From Clostridia bacterium (lineage in GTDB: Bacteria > Bacillota > Clostridia > Christensenellales > Borkfalkiaceae): a stretch of DNA of 64,000 nucleotides. A program made the translations under genes and the position numbers. A model generated the notes under the pieces. That model searched no databases. It was not told the origin of the DNA and saw only the letters and a list, made by a program, of their open reading frames with translations. This document shows positions 17,439 through 26,015 of this stretch, one piece after another (positions within the stretch are counted from its first letter, which is position 1; every line of letters starts with the position of its first letter). The stretch is from the NCBI GenBank assembly GCA_017396365.1, contig JAFQMD010000028.1, positions 34,252 through 98,251 of the forward strand, read 5' to 3'.

Positions 17439-18239
17439 ATGAAAATAGCAATAACGTATAACTTGAGAAAGACCGATGAAAGTTGCAGTTTAGTAATAAG
17501 CAAATTTAAAGGTCTTTTGGACAGTAAAAAAATTGAATATTTTAACCTTGAAAACGCTACGCATAAGCCTGATTTAATAGTTGTTTTCGGCGGGGACGGA
17601 ACTATTTTAGCAACCGCTAAATACGCGACTGAAAATCAAATTCCTATTCTTGCAATCAACGTAGGTACGGTTGGATTTTTAAGTAGTTATGAAGAAAAAG
17701 ATTTAGAATTAGCGCTAAACGCCATTTTAAGCAACGATCTACAACTAACTGAAAAGACTGCGCTTAAAATTACTTCGTCAGACGGCGACGAATTTTTCGC
17801 TCTTAACGATGCGGTTATTGAAAGGCAAAAAAACAGCGAAGACGTTACCGTAGTTGCAAAACTAAATTTTGCAATCGACGCAAAAACGGTATATAAGTTG
17901 AGTTGCGACGGGCTTATAGTTTCAACTCCGACAGGTTCGACCGCTTATTCGCTTTCTGCCGGCGGTGTAATTCTAACGCCCGATTTAAAATCGTTTATCG
18001 CAACGCCGATTTGTTCGCACTCGCTCTATACTCGTCCTATCGTTTTTAAAGACGATAGCGTAGTTTCTATAAGCGTAATGAAAAACTCGTGCAGTTCAAT
18101 TTTAAGCGTTGACGGACGACCTGTAAAAATATTAAAAAGCGGAGATACGGTAACCGTTTCTAAACATGAAAAAACTTTAAAAATCGCCGATTGTTGCGAT
18201 AATTTCTTTAGTAGATTAGTAAAAAAACTCGGTAAATAA
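17439..18239 (+). CDS. nadK: NAD kinase
   Basis: Phosphorylates NAD to NADP. 266 residues with the diacylglycerol-kinase-like signature VVFGGDGTIL, the following NVGTVGFLSS, and the SCDGLIVSTPTGSTAYSLSAGG active-site block. The start at 17439 gives a normal family N-terminus (MKIAITYN); an upstream in-frame start would place the promoter inside the gene. Located between tlyA and argR as in related genomes. Confidence 0.95.
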   Translation: MKIAITYNLRKTDESCSLVISKFKGLLDSKKIEYFNLENATHKPDLIVVFGGDGTILATAKYATENQIPILAINVGTVGFLSSYEEKDLELALNAILSNDLQLTEKTALKITSSDGDEFFALNDAVIERQKNSEDVTVVAKLNFAIDAKTVYKLSCDGLIVSTPTGSTAYSLSAGGVILTPDLKSFIATPICSHSLYTRPIVFKDDSVVSISVMKNSCSSILSVDGRPVKILKSGDTVTVSKHEKTLKIADCCDNFFSRLVKKLGK

Positions 18240-18240
18240 A

Positions 18241-18690
18241 ATGAATAAACAAGCAAGACAAAATAAAATAATTGAAATAATAAATTCAAGAGAAATTGAC
18301 ACACAAGAAGAACTTGTATTAGCGCTTAACGAATTTAATTTAAACGTTACCCAAGCCACAGTTTCAAGAGATATTAAAGAACTCAATTTAATTAAAGTTT
18401 CCGGCAAGGTTAAAAGGTTTAAATATGCGTGCGAAAAAAAAGTTTCTGACTTTAACGACCTAAAACTGCTAAATTTATTTAAAAACTGCGTAGTCAAAAT
18501 CGACGTTGCTCAAAATATCGTCGTTTTAAAAACGCTCGGTGGAAACGGCAACTCGGCAGGCGTTATGGTTGACAAATTAAATCTTGAAGAAATCGTGGGT
18601 AGCGTCGCAGGGGACGACACGGTAATTATCGTAACGAAAACAAACGACGACGCTCTTTTCGTAAAAAATGAATTAGAGAAATTATTATAA
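18241..18690 (+). CDS. argR: Arginine repressor ArgR/AhrC
   Basis: 149 residues: an N-terminal winged helix (QARQNKIIEIINSREIDTQ; ATVSRDIKELNLIKV) and a C-terminal hexamerisation and arginine-binding domain with GDDTVIIVT. ATG one base after the nadK stop, without a visible ribosome site, so likely coupled. No arginine genes lie in the window. Confidence 0.93.
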   Translation: MNKQARQNKIIEIINSREIDTQEELVLALNEFNLNVTQATVSRDIKELNLIKVSGKVKRFKYACEKKVSDFNDLKLLNLFKNCVVKIDVAQNIVVLKTLGGNGNSAGVMVDKLNLEEIVGSVAGDDTVIIVTKTNDDALFVKNELEKLL

Positions 18691-20385
18691 ATGATAAAAA
18701 GACTTGAATTAAAAAATATAGCGCTTATAAATCACGCTATCATAGATTTTGAAAAGGGGTTAAACGTTTTATCCGGTGAAACGGGTTCGGGTAAATCGGT
18801 TATCGTTGACTCTATCAATTTCGTTCTTGGAGCAAAAGCGGACAAGTCTATGATTAGACACGGCGAAAACGAGTGTTTTGCATCCGTTTTATTTGACGTA
18901 TCTAACAATCAAACCGTTTATCAAATTTTGCAAGATTTAGGCTTAGAAGTTGAAGATGAAATTATTATAAGTAGAAAGTTTACGTCTGATTCAAAAAGTA
19001 CGATAAGAGTTAACGGCTCGCCTTTTACGCTTGGAATGTTGCGTCAACTTACAAGTCTTTTAGTTGACGTTCACGGGCAAAGCGAACACTATTCGCTTAT
19101 GAAAAAGAGCGAACAATTAAACGTTTTAGATAAATTTTCAGACAAAGAACTTTTAACTCTTAAAAACGAGTTAAAAACAGTAATTAAGTCGCTTAAAGAG
19201 GTTGATTTGCAACTTGAAGATTTTGGTGGTAACGAATCTGAAAGGGCGATAAGAGCCGATATTTTAAAATTTCAAATTGAAGAAATTGAATTAGCGGACG
19301 TTAAAGAAGGCGAAGAGGACTCTTTAATTTTACAAAAGAAAAAAATTCAAAGCGCTGAAAAAATCGTTGAGTCGCTTTCGGCTGTAAAGTCAGCGATTTC
19401 AAACGACGGTTGCGTTTTAGATATTTTAGGCGAAGGAATACGCCGTTTAGGTCAAATAGTTTCTCTTGATGATAGATACGAAGATTTATATCAAAGACTA
19501 AAAAGCGTAAGCGCGGAAATAACCGACGTTGGCGACAGCGCGGACGACTATCTTTCGGAAATTGATTTTAACGAAAGTCAAGCCGACGAAATTGAAAACC
19601 GCCTTGATAAAATCAAAATGGTCAAGCGTAAATACGGAAATACCGTTGAAGAAATACAAGAGTTTTTATGCAAGATTAAAATCGAATACGAAAAACTTAT
19701 CAATTTTGACGTCGAATACGAAAAATTATCTACTAAAAAGAGAGCGTTGCTTTTAGACCTTAAAAAAGTTTATGATAAAATTACGGCAGTTAGAAAAAAG
19801 AGCGCGAAAATTTTTGAGAGTAGAGTTTTACAACATTTAAAACAACTCGGTATGAAAGACGCGTCTTTTGAAGTTTGTTTTGAAAATGCCGAATTTGACG
19901 ACAGTTCGTATTCTCAAAACGGCAACGACTTAATAGAATTTATGTTTTCGGCTAACCTTGGCGAACCTATAAAACCGCTTTCTAAAATTATAAGCGGTGG
20001 CGAAATGAGTAGGTTTATGCTTGCTCTTAAAGCAATAACTTGCGAATATCAAGAAGTTTCGACTTATATTTTTGACGAAATTGACGTTGGTATTAGTGGA
20101 AATACGGCAATCACCGTTGCTGAAAAGTTTGCAGACCTTTCAAAAAAAGTTCAAGTTATAGCAATTTCTCATCTTCCACAAATTTGCGCGTTTTCCGACC
20201 AGTCTTACGCTATAATTAAAAGCGTTAACTTAGGAAAAACGGAGACTAACGTAAACAAACTTTCCAAGCAAGAAAAAATATCCGAAATTGTAAGAATAAT
20301 CGGTGGAGCAGGCAGTTTAGACGGGGCAATGCTTCACGCAAAAGAGATTATAAAATACGCTGAAAATTATAAAAAGAATAATTGA
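18691..20385 (+). CDS. recN: DNA repair ATPase RecN
   Basis: A 564-residue SMC-like protein for double-strand break repair. Walker A is GETGSGKS (about 31-38). A coiled-coil middle follows (about 150-360), then the ABC signature ISGGEMSRFMLALK and Walker B IFDEIDVGISG. The ATG abuts the argR stop directly. The order argR-recN-spoIVB is as in Bacillus. Confidence 0.95.
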   Translation: MIKRLELKNIALINHAIIDFEKGLNVLSGETGSGKSVIVDSINFVLGAKADKSMIRHGENECFASVLFDVSNNQTVYQILQDLGLEVEDEIIISRKFTSDSKSTIRVNGSPFTLGMLRQLTSLLVDVHGQSEHYSLMKKSEQLNVLDKFSDKELLTLKNELKTVIKSLKEVDLQLEDFGGNESERAIRADILKFQIEEIELADVKEGEEDSLILQKKKIQSAEKIVESLSAVKSAISNDGCVLDILGEGIRRLGQIVSLDDRYEDLYQRLKSVSAEITDVGDSADDYLSEIDFNESQADEIENRLDKIKMVKRKYGNTVEEIQEFLCKIKIEYEKLINFDVEYEKLSTKKRALLLDLKKVYDKITAVRKKSAKIFESRVLQHLKQLGMKDASFEVCFENAEFDDSSYSQNGNDLIEFMFSANLGEPIKPLSKIISGGEMSRFMLALKAITCEYQEVSTYIFDEIDVGISGNTAITVAEKFADLSKKVQVIAISHLPQICAFSDQSYAIIKSVNLGKTETNVNKLSKQEKISEIVRIIGGAGSLDGAMLHAKEIIKYAENYKKNN

Positions 20386-20389
20386 CGAT

Positions 20390-20432
20390 AAATGCGCTTT
20401 TAAAGTATTTTGCTTTTTAAGCGCATTTTCTT
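20390..20432 (+). terminator. Terminator after recN
   Basis: Arms AAATGCGCTT (from 20390) and AAGCGCATTT (to 20428) with a longer A/T-rich inner part, followed by TTCTTTT. Confidence 0.8.
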
Positions 20433-20439
20433 TTATAGC

Positions 20440-20468
20440 GAATAATTTATATTTCAATGCTCATACTC
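20440..20468 (+). promoter_or_regulatory. Possible forespore (sigma G/F) promoter of spoIVB
   Basis: GAATA (20440-20444), 17 bases, CATACTC (20462-20468). This fits the sigma-G pattern GHATR / CATAMTA except for the last base. spoIVB is forespore-controlled in Bacillus, which supports the reading. Confidence 0.45.
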
Positions 20469-20497
20469 AAAACGGTAATGGGTGGAGGAATAATTAG

Positions 20498-21487
20498 TTG
20501 AAAAGAAAATTACTTATTTTAATTTACTGTCTAACTCTATTATTTGTGGTAAACGCGTTTACACCGTCAAATGCTTTTGCAAGTGAAAGCCTATATTTAG
20601 GCGGTATTCCGTCAGGCTTTGTTATAAAAACAAACGGCGCACTAGTAATAGGTTTAAATGAAATCGTAACAAAAGACGGCGTTTTTTCGCCTGCAAAAGA
20701 CGCCGATATCAAAATAGGTGATATAATTTCCAAAATAGGTAATAACGAAATTTCAGATATGCAATCAATTTCAAAAATTTTAAAAAAATCAAATGGAAAT
20801 CCGATTGAAATTTTAGTCGTAAGAGATGGCGAAAAAATAAAGAAATTTTTAACGCCAAAGCAAGATTTAGATGGAAATTATAAACTTGGCGTATTTATAA
20901 GAGACGATCTTCACGGGATAGGAACTATTACTTATTTTACAAAAGACGGAAATTTTGCTGCGTTAGGTCATCCTATATTAAATGATAAAGGCAATAAATT
21001 AGACGTAAAATGCGGAACTTCATTTTTGTGTTCGATAATAGGTATCGAGAAAGGCGAAAAAGGAAAGGCTGGCGAACTTAAAGGCATTTTTTTAGAAGAT
21101 ACAAAAATCGGTTGTATTTTGAAAAACACCGACACGGGCATTTACGGTAAAATTGATAAAAATTATAAATTTGATAATTATCCACTTTTGGAAACATCAA
21201 AAGCAATTATGGGCGACGCGCAAATTTTTACATGTATAGACGGCGCAAATCCGATAGAGTATTCAATTAGCATTATTAAAATCGACGAAAGTAATAAAGA
21301 TAATAAAAATTTTGTTATAAAAATTAAAGATAAAAGACTTTTATCGGTAACGAACGGTATTTTGCAAGGAATGAGCGGTAGCCCAATAATTCAAAACGGT
21401 AAAATCGTTGGCGCAGTAACGCACGTTTTTATCAACGATCCAACGCGTGGTTTTGGAATTGCAATTGACAAAATGCTATACAATTAA
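20498..21487 (+). CDS. spoIVB: Sporulation signalling serine peptidase SpoIVB
   Basis: 329 residues: an N-terminal signal/anchor segment, a PDZ domain (about 45-115; DADIKIGDIISKIG) and an S55 peptidase domain with ALGHP and GMSGSPIIQNGKIVGAVTHVF holding the catalytic His and Ser. It is secreted from the forespore and starts sigma-K activation. Start TTG at 20498 behind GTGGAGG. Unlike in Bacillus, spo0A does not follow. Confidence 0.93.
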   Translation: MKRKLLILIYCLTLLFVVNAFTPSNAFASESLYLGGIPSGFVIKTNGALVIGLNEIVTKDGVFSPAKDADIKIGDIISKIGNNEISDMQSISKILKKSNGNPIEILVVRDGEKIKKFLTPKQDLDGNYKLGVFIRDDLHGIGTITYFTKDGNFAALGHPILNDKGNKLDVKCGTSFLCSIIGIEKGEKGKAGELKGIFLEDTKIGCILKNTDTGIYGKIDKNYKFDNYPLLETSKAIMGDAQIFTCIDGANPIEYSISIIKIDESNKDNKNFVIKIKDKRLLSVTNGILQGMSGSPIIQNGKIVGAVTHVFINDPTRGFGIAIDKMLYN

Positions 21488-21533
21488 CATTTTTTTAATT
21501 AAAATCTCATAGATTTTTCTATGGGGTTTATTT

Positions 21534-22124
21534 ATGCAAAATTTCATTTTAAAAATGGCTAAAATTATTAAAAGAAATTTAAAATTCGTTGTAATTTTTT
21601 CAATTATTTACCTTTTAGGAATAATTTTAGGCGTTATATTTTCAAATAAAAATCTTTGCAATAACGTACTACGACTAAACTTAAATAACTATTATTTTCT
21701 AATTTTTGACGTAAACGTAAGCGTTTTCACACCGTTTTTTAACTGTTTATTAACAGGTTTTTTATTGACAATAGCCGTTTCTATATTTGGATTTACTTCA
21801 ATAACTATATTTTTATTTTTAGTAATTATATTTTATCGTGGTTTAATTTTAGGCACGAGTTTAATTTTATTTTTCACTTTATCGTCGATAAGCGGTGTAA
21901 TCGTTTTTTTAATTTTATCACTGCCAACAAATTTAATAATTACTGCGGGGCTAATACTTTGTAACGTTTTAAATTACGACAGCGTTACAATTTGCGATTT
22001 TAATTTAAAACTAAAGAAAGTGCTTTTACACGCCGTTATTAGTATTATTTTTACAATAATTGCATCTATTTATTTTGTTTTTTTATTGATTACCGTTATT
22101 CGTCCTATTAACCTACTTTTTTGA
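21534..22124 (+). CDS. spoIIM: Stage II sporulation protein M-like membrane protein
   Basis: 196 residues with about five membrane segments. The stretch FYRGLILGTSLILFF followed by SSISGVIVFLILSLPTNLI matches the SpoIIM family pattern of an Arg-Gly loop and an LPxNLI segment. SpoIIM with SpoIID and SpoIIP drives engulfment by remodelling septal peptidoglycan. The location between spoIVB and dacF, near a tyrosine recombinase, echoes the Bacillus spoIIM-xerD-dacF order. Sequence divergence keeps this below certain. Confidence 0.72.
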   Translation: MQNFILKMAKIIKRNLKFVVIFSIIYLLGIILGVIFSNKNLCNNVLRLNLNNYYFLIFDVNVSVFTPFFNCLLTGFLLTIAVSIFGFTSITIFLFLVIIFYRGLILGTSLILFFTLSSISGVIVFLILSLPTNLIITAGLILCNVLNYDSVTICDFNLKLKKVLLHAVISIIFTIIASIYFVFLLITVIRPINLLF

Positions 22125-22167
22125 ATAAATTTATATTTCTTGCAAAAAATATTTGTAAGGAGTATTT

Positions 22168-23322
22168 ATGAAAAAGTTATTGATTTTAATTTTAACTGTA
22201 TTTACGGTATGTTTAACCACGAGTAGCGCGCTTTCAGTTTGCGCTAAAGAAAACTTTACAATCAATTCAAAATCGTCAATTTTGATTGACGCCGACACGC
22301 ATTCAGTAATTTTCGCAAAAAACGAAAACCAAAGACTACCCATTGCAAGTATGACTAAAATTATGCTTTTAAATCTTTGTTTTGAAAACGTTGATAACGG
22401 AAATCTAAGCCTAAACGAAGAAATTACGATTAGCAAAAATGCAAGCGGTATGGGTGGTTCGCAAGTTTTTCTTGAAGCGAATAAAAAATATTTAGCAAAA
22501 GACCTAATAAAGAGCATAATTATAGCCTCTGCAAACGACGCGTCAGTTGCTATGAGTGAAAGACTTTATCAAAGCGAAGCGAACTGCGTTGACGAAATGA
22601 ACGCAAAATGTAGGCTTTGGGGACTTAAAGATACGCTCTTTTCTAACTGTACGGGACTACCTAAACCAACTCAATATTCGTCGGCAAACGACGTTGCCAT
22701 TATGCTTTCAAAATTGATTAAACATAAAGAGTATTTTGAATATTCAAAAATTTGGACTGACGAAATAGCCCACTCAGAAGGCAGGGTAACCTCGCTTACA
22801 AATACTAATAAACTCGTTAAATTTTACGACGGATGCGACGGTGGAAAAACGGGTTATACGAGCGAATCGGGATTTTGTCTTGGCGCAACTGCAAAACGTG
22901 GCAATTTAAGGCTTATTTCGGTTGTAATCAACGCGAGCGATAGCAAATCGAGATTTGCCGATGTTTCTAATATGTTTAATTACGGTTTTGAGAACTATAC
23001 GAGCAAATTAGTAGTTGACAGCAAAAAACCGCTAAATTTAGACGTTAAAATTGAAAACGGCAAATATAAAACGGTTGAAATAATGCCAAAAGACGACGTT
23101 TATATCTTTTCAAAAAGAGATGAAAAAGCAAAAATAACTATTGATTTCACCCCATATAAAGTTAAAGCGCCACTAAAAAAAGGCGACGAGGTTGGCGAAC
23201 TTAAAATCTTTAAAGACGGCGTTGAATATAAAACGGTAAAAGCGTATATAAACTGTGACGTTGATAGAAAAACGTATTTCGACTATATAAAAGACGTCGC
23301 GTCGTTTTGGACGATTTTCTAA
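22168..23322 (+). CDS. dacF: D-alanyl-D-alanine carboxypeptidase DacF-like
   Basis: A 384-residue S11 penicillin-binding protein with signal peptide. Catalytic motifs: SMTK (ASMTKIM), SAN (IIASANDAS) and KTG (GGKTGYTSESG), followed by the C-terminal beta-rich PBP5 domain. Trims D-Ala from peptidoglycan stem peptides outside the membrane. Context with sporulation genes favours the sporulation form DacF over DacA; GTAAGGAG precedes the ATG. Confidence 0.88.
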   Translation: MKKLLILILTVFTVCLTTSSALSVCAKENFTINSKSSILIDADTHSVIFAKNENQRLPIASMTKIMLLNLCFENVDNGNLSLNEEITISKNASGMGGSQVFLEANKKYLAKDLIKSIIIASANDASVAMSERLYQSEANCVDEMNAKCRLWGLKDTLFSNCTGLPKPTQYSSANDVAIMLSKLIKHKEYFEYSKIWTDEIAHSEGRVTSLTNTNKLVKFYDGCDGGKTGYTSESGFCLGATAKRGNLRLISVVINASDSKSRFADVSNMFNYGFENYTSKLVVDSKKPLNLDVKIENGKYKTVEIMPKDDVYIFSKRDEKAKITIDFTPYKVKAPLKKGDEVGELKIFKDGVEYKTVKAYINCDVDRKTYFDYIKDVASFWTIF

Positions 23323-23370
23323 AATTATAATAAAAGCACCCGTTTGTCTGGGTGCTTTTATTATAATTTT
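23321..23370. terminator. Bidirectional terminator between dacF and hflX
   Basis: A perfect 21-bp inverted repeat (23321-23341 and 23350-23370) with an 8-base loop. Its GC core AGCACCC/GGGTGCT is flanked by A/T tracts in both directions. It serves the convergent ends of dacF (plus) and hflX (minus). Confidence 0.92.
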
Positions 23371-24608
23371 AGAAGTGACGAAAGTTTTGAAAGATGAATT
23401 TTTTTAATACACAAGTCAACTTCTACGTATTCGTCTTTGTATTCAACAGAGTAGTTTTCTATAAAATCCTTAACTTTGTAAAAATCGTTTATTTCACTAA
23501 AATCAAGTTTTAATTTACAATTTATAAACTCGTCTTTAAAGACGTTATAAATTGCGTCTTTTAACCCATCAAGCCCTATTTTACACTTTGCAGAAATAAA
23601 TAAAGCGTCTTTGGGAAAATTTGTAAAATCGCTGATATTTTCGCATTTATTGAAAACTTTTATGATAGGCGCATTTGCATTTAATTCTTTTAAAACACTC
23701 TCAGTAACGGCGTTTTGTTTATCCCAATCGCCAGTCGCGTCGCAAACGTTTAAAATTAAATCGGCGTTTTTAACGCTGTCTAACGTAGATTTAAAAGCAT
23801 TGATTAACTTCGTTGGAATATCTTTAATAAACCCTACCGTATCGATTAAAAGCACGTCGAATTTTCCTACGCTAATTTTGCGATGTGTGGGATCTAAAGT
23901 AGCGAAGAGTTTATCTTCAGCCAAGACGTCGCTACCTGAAAGGGCGTTGAGTAGAGTAGATTTACCTGCGTTTGTATATCCTGCAAGCGCTACCGTTAAA
24001 GTATTAGTTCTTTCTCTACGTTTTACAGCCAAATTCCTTTTTCTCGTCAGTTCTTCAAGTTGAACTTTTAAATTCTTAATTCTGAGCCTTATATAACGCC
24101 TATCCGTTTCTAATTTCGTTTCGCCCGGACCTCGAGTGCCAATTCCACCGCCAAGCCTTGAAAGAGCCTTTCCTTGACCTTTTAGCCTTGATAAAATATA
24201 TTCGTGCTGAGCAAGTTCAACTTGCAATTTACCCTCTTTCGTCCTTGCGTTTAAAGCAAAGATATCAAGTATTAGAGCAGTTCTATCAATAAATTTCATC
24301 CCGTCAAACAGGTCGGATAAATTTTGCGCTTGAGAAGGAGAAAGTTCGCCGTCAAAAATAATTAAGTTGGCTTTCTTTTCGCGCATATCAATAAGCATTT
24401 CTTCAATTTTACCAGAACCAAATATAGTTGCAGGGGATATTTCTCTTAAAACTTGAAAGGAGTATCCTACTACTTTTGCGCCTGCAGTTTTTACGAGTTC
24501 GTTCATTTCGGCAATGCGACTTTCAAGTTCTTCAATTTTACCATTAAAGATAGGAAAAAGCAAATATGCCTTTTCATAAAAAGTATTAAAATCTTCGTTT
24601 TTATCCAT
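23361..24608 (-). CDS. hflX: Ribosome-associated GTPase HflX
   Basis: 415 residues: the N-terminal HflX domain (IIFDGELSPSQAQNLSDLF), a Gly-rich linker (GRLGGGIGTRGPGETKLE equivalent seen as LGGGIGTRGPGETKLETD) and a Ras-like G domain with G1 AGYTNAGKSTL, G3 DTVGF and G4 NKCE. Splits stalled or stressed ribosomes. It is encoded 14 bases after the recombinase gene and has no clear ribosome site. Confidence 0.95.
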   Translation of the reverse strand: MDKNEDFNTFYEKAYLLFPIFNGKIEELESRIAEMNELVKTAGAKVVGYSFQVLREISPATIFGSGKIEEMLIDMREKKANLIIFDGELSPSQAQNLSDLFDGMKFIDRTALILDIFALNARTKEGKLQVELAQHEYILSRLKGQGKALSRLGGGIGTRGPGETKLETDRRYIRLRIKNLKVQLEELTRKRNLAVKRRERTNTLTVALAGYTNAGKSTLLNALSGSDVLAEDKLFATLDPTHRKISVGKFDVLLIDTVGFIKDIPTKLINAFKSTLDSVKNADLILNVCDATGDWDKQNAVTESVLKELNANAPIIKVFNKCENISDFTNFPKDALFISAKCKIGLDGLKDAIYNVFKDEFINCKLKLDFSEINDFYKVKDFIENYSVEYKDEYVEVDLCIKKIHLSKLSSLLKL

Positions 24609-24622
24609 AATTTTAAATATTT

Positions 24623-25672
24623 TTATTCTTCGTTATTTTTTCTTAATTTTACAATTCCGGCAGATTCTCTTCTTGAATCTTGGCTAATTGCAGCGTAGTG
24701 TTTACGCGTGGTGTTTACGTCTTTATGACCTAAAAAATCGGCTACCGCATATATATCTCCCGTTTGTCGATAAAGGTCCGTACCAAACGTACTGCGGAGT
24801 TTATGCGGTGTTATTTTTTTAAGTGGAGTAACTTCTTTAGTGTATTCTTTAACAAGTACTTGAACAGCGCGAGTGGAAATTCTCTGATTTTTCATTGATA
24901 AAAACATTGCCATTTCATTTTTAGGCACGTCTTTTAAGTCGTAACGATAATCAAGCCACGCCTCCAAAGCGTCTCTAACTTCTTCGTTGAAGTAGAGTAT
25001 AGTCCTATTTCCGCCTTTTCTCGTAACGACAAAACTCAAATTTGCAAAATCAAAGTCGGTTACGTTTAAGCCAACTAATTCACTTATACGGATTCCCGTA
25101 CCTAAAAATAAGGATAAAATAGCAAAATCTCTTACTTTTAATTTATTATGATAGGTGTTTTTTCTACCTGAAAACGCCGTTTCACTCTCTGCGTAGTCGA
25201 GTAGTTTTTCAACCTCGTTTCCCTCGAGTCTAATAATTTCCTTTTCGTGAATTTTTGGGGTAGGGACTTTTGCTGCTACGTTAGACGTTATTAAATCTCT
25301 TGAAAAAAAGTAACGACACATAGCCCTAATCGTTGATAATTTCCTTGCTTTTCCACGTTCGTCACACGATAAACAGCGGTTTCCGTACTTATAACTCGAT
25401 AAATAATTTAAAAATCTCTCAATATCAAAGGTTGTTAAAGAATTTAGAATATCTATTTTCATATCCGAAATTTTAATTTTTTTAATTTTAGATAGATAAT
25501 CAAAGAATATCCTTAAATCATAAACGTAGTTAAGACGGGTTAGCGAAGTAGTGTTGTTGCTTGTTCCATAAATAAAGTCCATGCAAAAAGTAGGGAGGTC
25601 GAGTAGTAATAACTCAATCTTCTCGTCAGTTTTTTGATTTCTCGTTGCGTAATAATTATTTTTGTCAATCAT
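24623..25672 (-). CDS. XerC/XerD-like tyrosine recombinase
   Basis: 349 residues: an N-terminal SAM-like core-binding domain (1-150) and a catalytic domain with the R-K-H-R-H/W-Y set visible as GTGIRISELVGL, RKGG, HKLRSTFGTDL, GHKDVNTTRKHYA. The size and single copy suggest a chromosomal dimer-resolving Xer protein, and xerD lies near spoIIM/dacF in Bacillus. An integrase of an old element cannot be excluded. Start at 25672 (MIDKNNYY) behind GAGGTG rather than the upstream TTG. Confidence 0.85.
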   Translation of the reverse strand: MIDKNNYYATRNQKTDEKIELLLLDLPTFCMDFIYGTSNNTTSLTRLNYVYDLRIFFDYLSKIKKIKISDMKIDILNSLTTFDIERFLNYLSSYKYGNRCLSCDERGKARKLSTIRAMCRYFFSRDLITSNVAAKVPTPKIHEKEIIRLEGNEVEKLLDYAESETAFSGRKNTYHNKLKVRDFAILSLFLGTGIRISELVGLNVTDFDFANLSFVVTRKGGNRTILYFNEEVRDALEAWLDYRYDLKDVPKNEMAMFLSMKNQRISTRAVQVLVKEYTKEVTPLKKITPHKLRSTFGTDLYRQTGDIYAVADFLGHKDVNTTRKHYAAISQDSRRESAGIVKLRKNNEE

Positions 25673-25796
25673 ACAACACCTCAAACGTATCTATCTAAAT
25701 TTTACCATACTTATAAGTAAATGTATATTAAAAAAGCAAAATTTTTGTAAAGAGTATAATAAAATTTTAAAATGCGCAACACCCTGTCATTAACTT

Positions 25797-25832
25797 TATC
25801 ATTGCGTAAAACACAAGTTTTACGCAATGATA
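25797..25832. promoter_or_regulatory. Perfect 16-bp palindrome in divergent intergenic region
   Basis: Arms 25797-25812 and 25817-25832 (core TTGCGTAAAAC / GTTTTACGCAA) around an ACAA loop. It lies between the start of the recombinase gene and the promoter of the PadR gene, not next to a gene end. No T-run directly follows on either strand. It could be an operator, a recombinase site or an RNA hairpin. The remainder of the 340-base gap (25673-26015) is very A/T-rich and holds only the PadR promoter. Confidence 0.55.
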
Positions 25833-25949
25833 AGCCTTTTTAGGAGTGGTTTAGGGATTTTTTTAATTTAATAATTTCATTTGTTTTATTAGATTTTACA
25901 ACGAATTTTAAATTTTTTTACAATTTTATTCTTTATTTTTTAACAAACA

Positions 25950-25978
25950 TTGACACCTTGCTTTATAAATGATATAAT
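25950..25978 (+). promoter_or_regulatory. Perfect-consensus sigma-A promoter of the PadR gene
   Basis: TTGACA (25950-25955), 17 bases, TATAAT (25973-25978): all twelve consensus bases. Such a strong promoter usually needs repression, and autoregulation by the encoded PadR protein is plausible. Confidence 0.8.
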
Positions 25979-26015
25979 ATTTATATAAAAAGCAAATTTT
26001 AGCAAGGAGTTTAAA

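Noticed and set aside
25797..25832. dif site for chromosome dimer resolution
   Set aside because: dif has 11-bp imperfect arms around a 6-bp centre; this has 16-bp perfect arms around four bases. Kept only as an unexplained palindrome.
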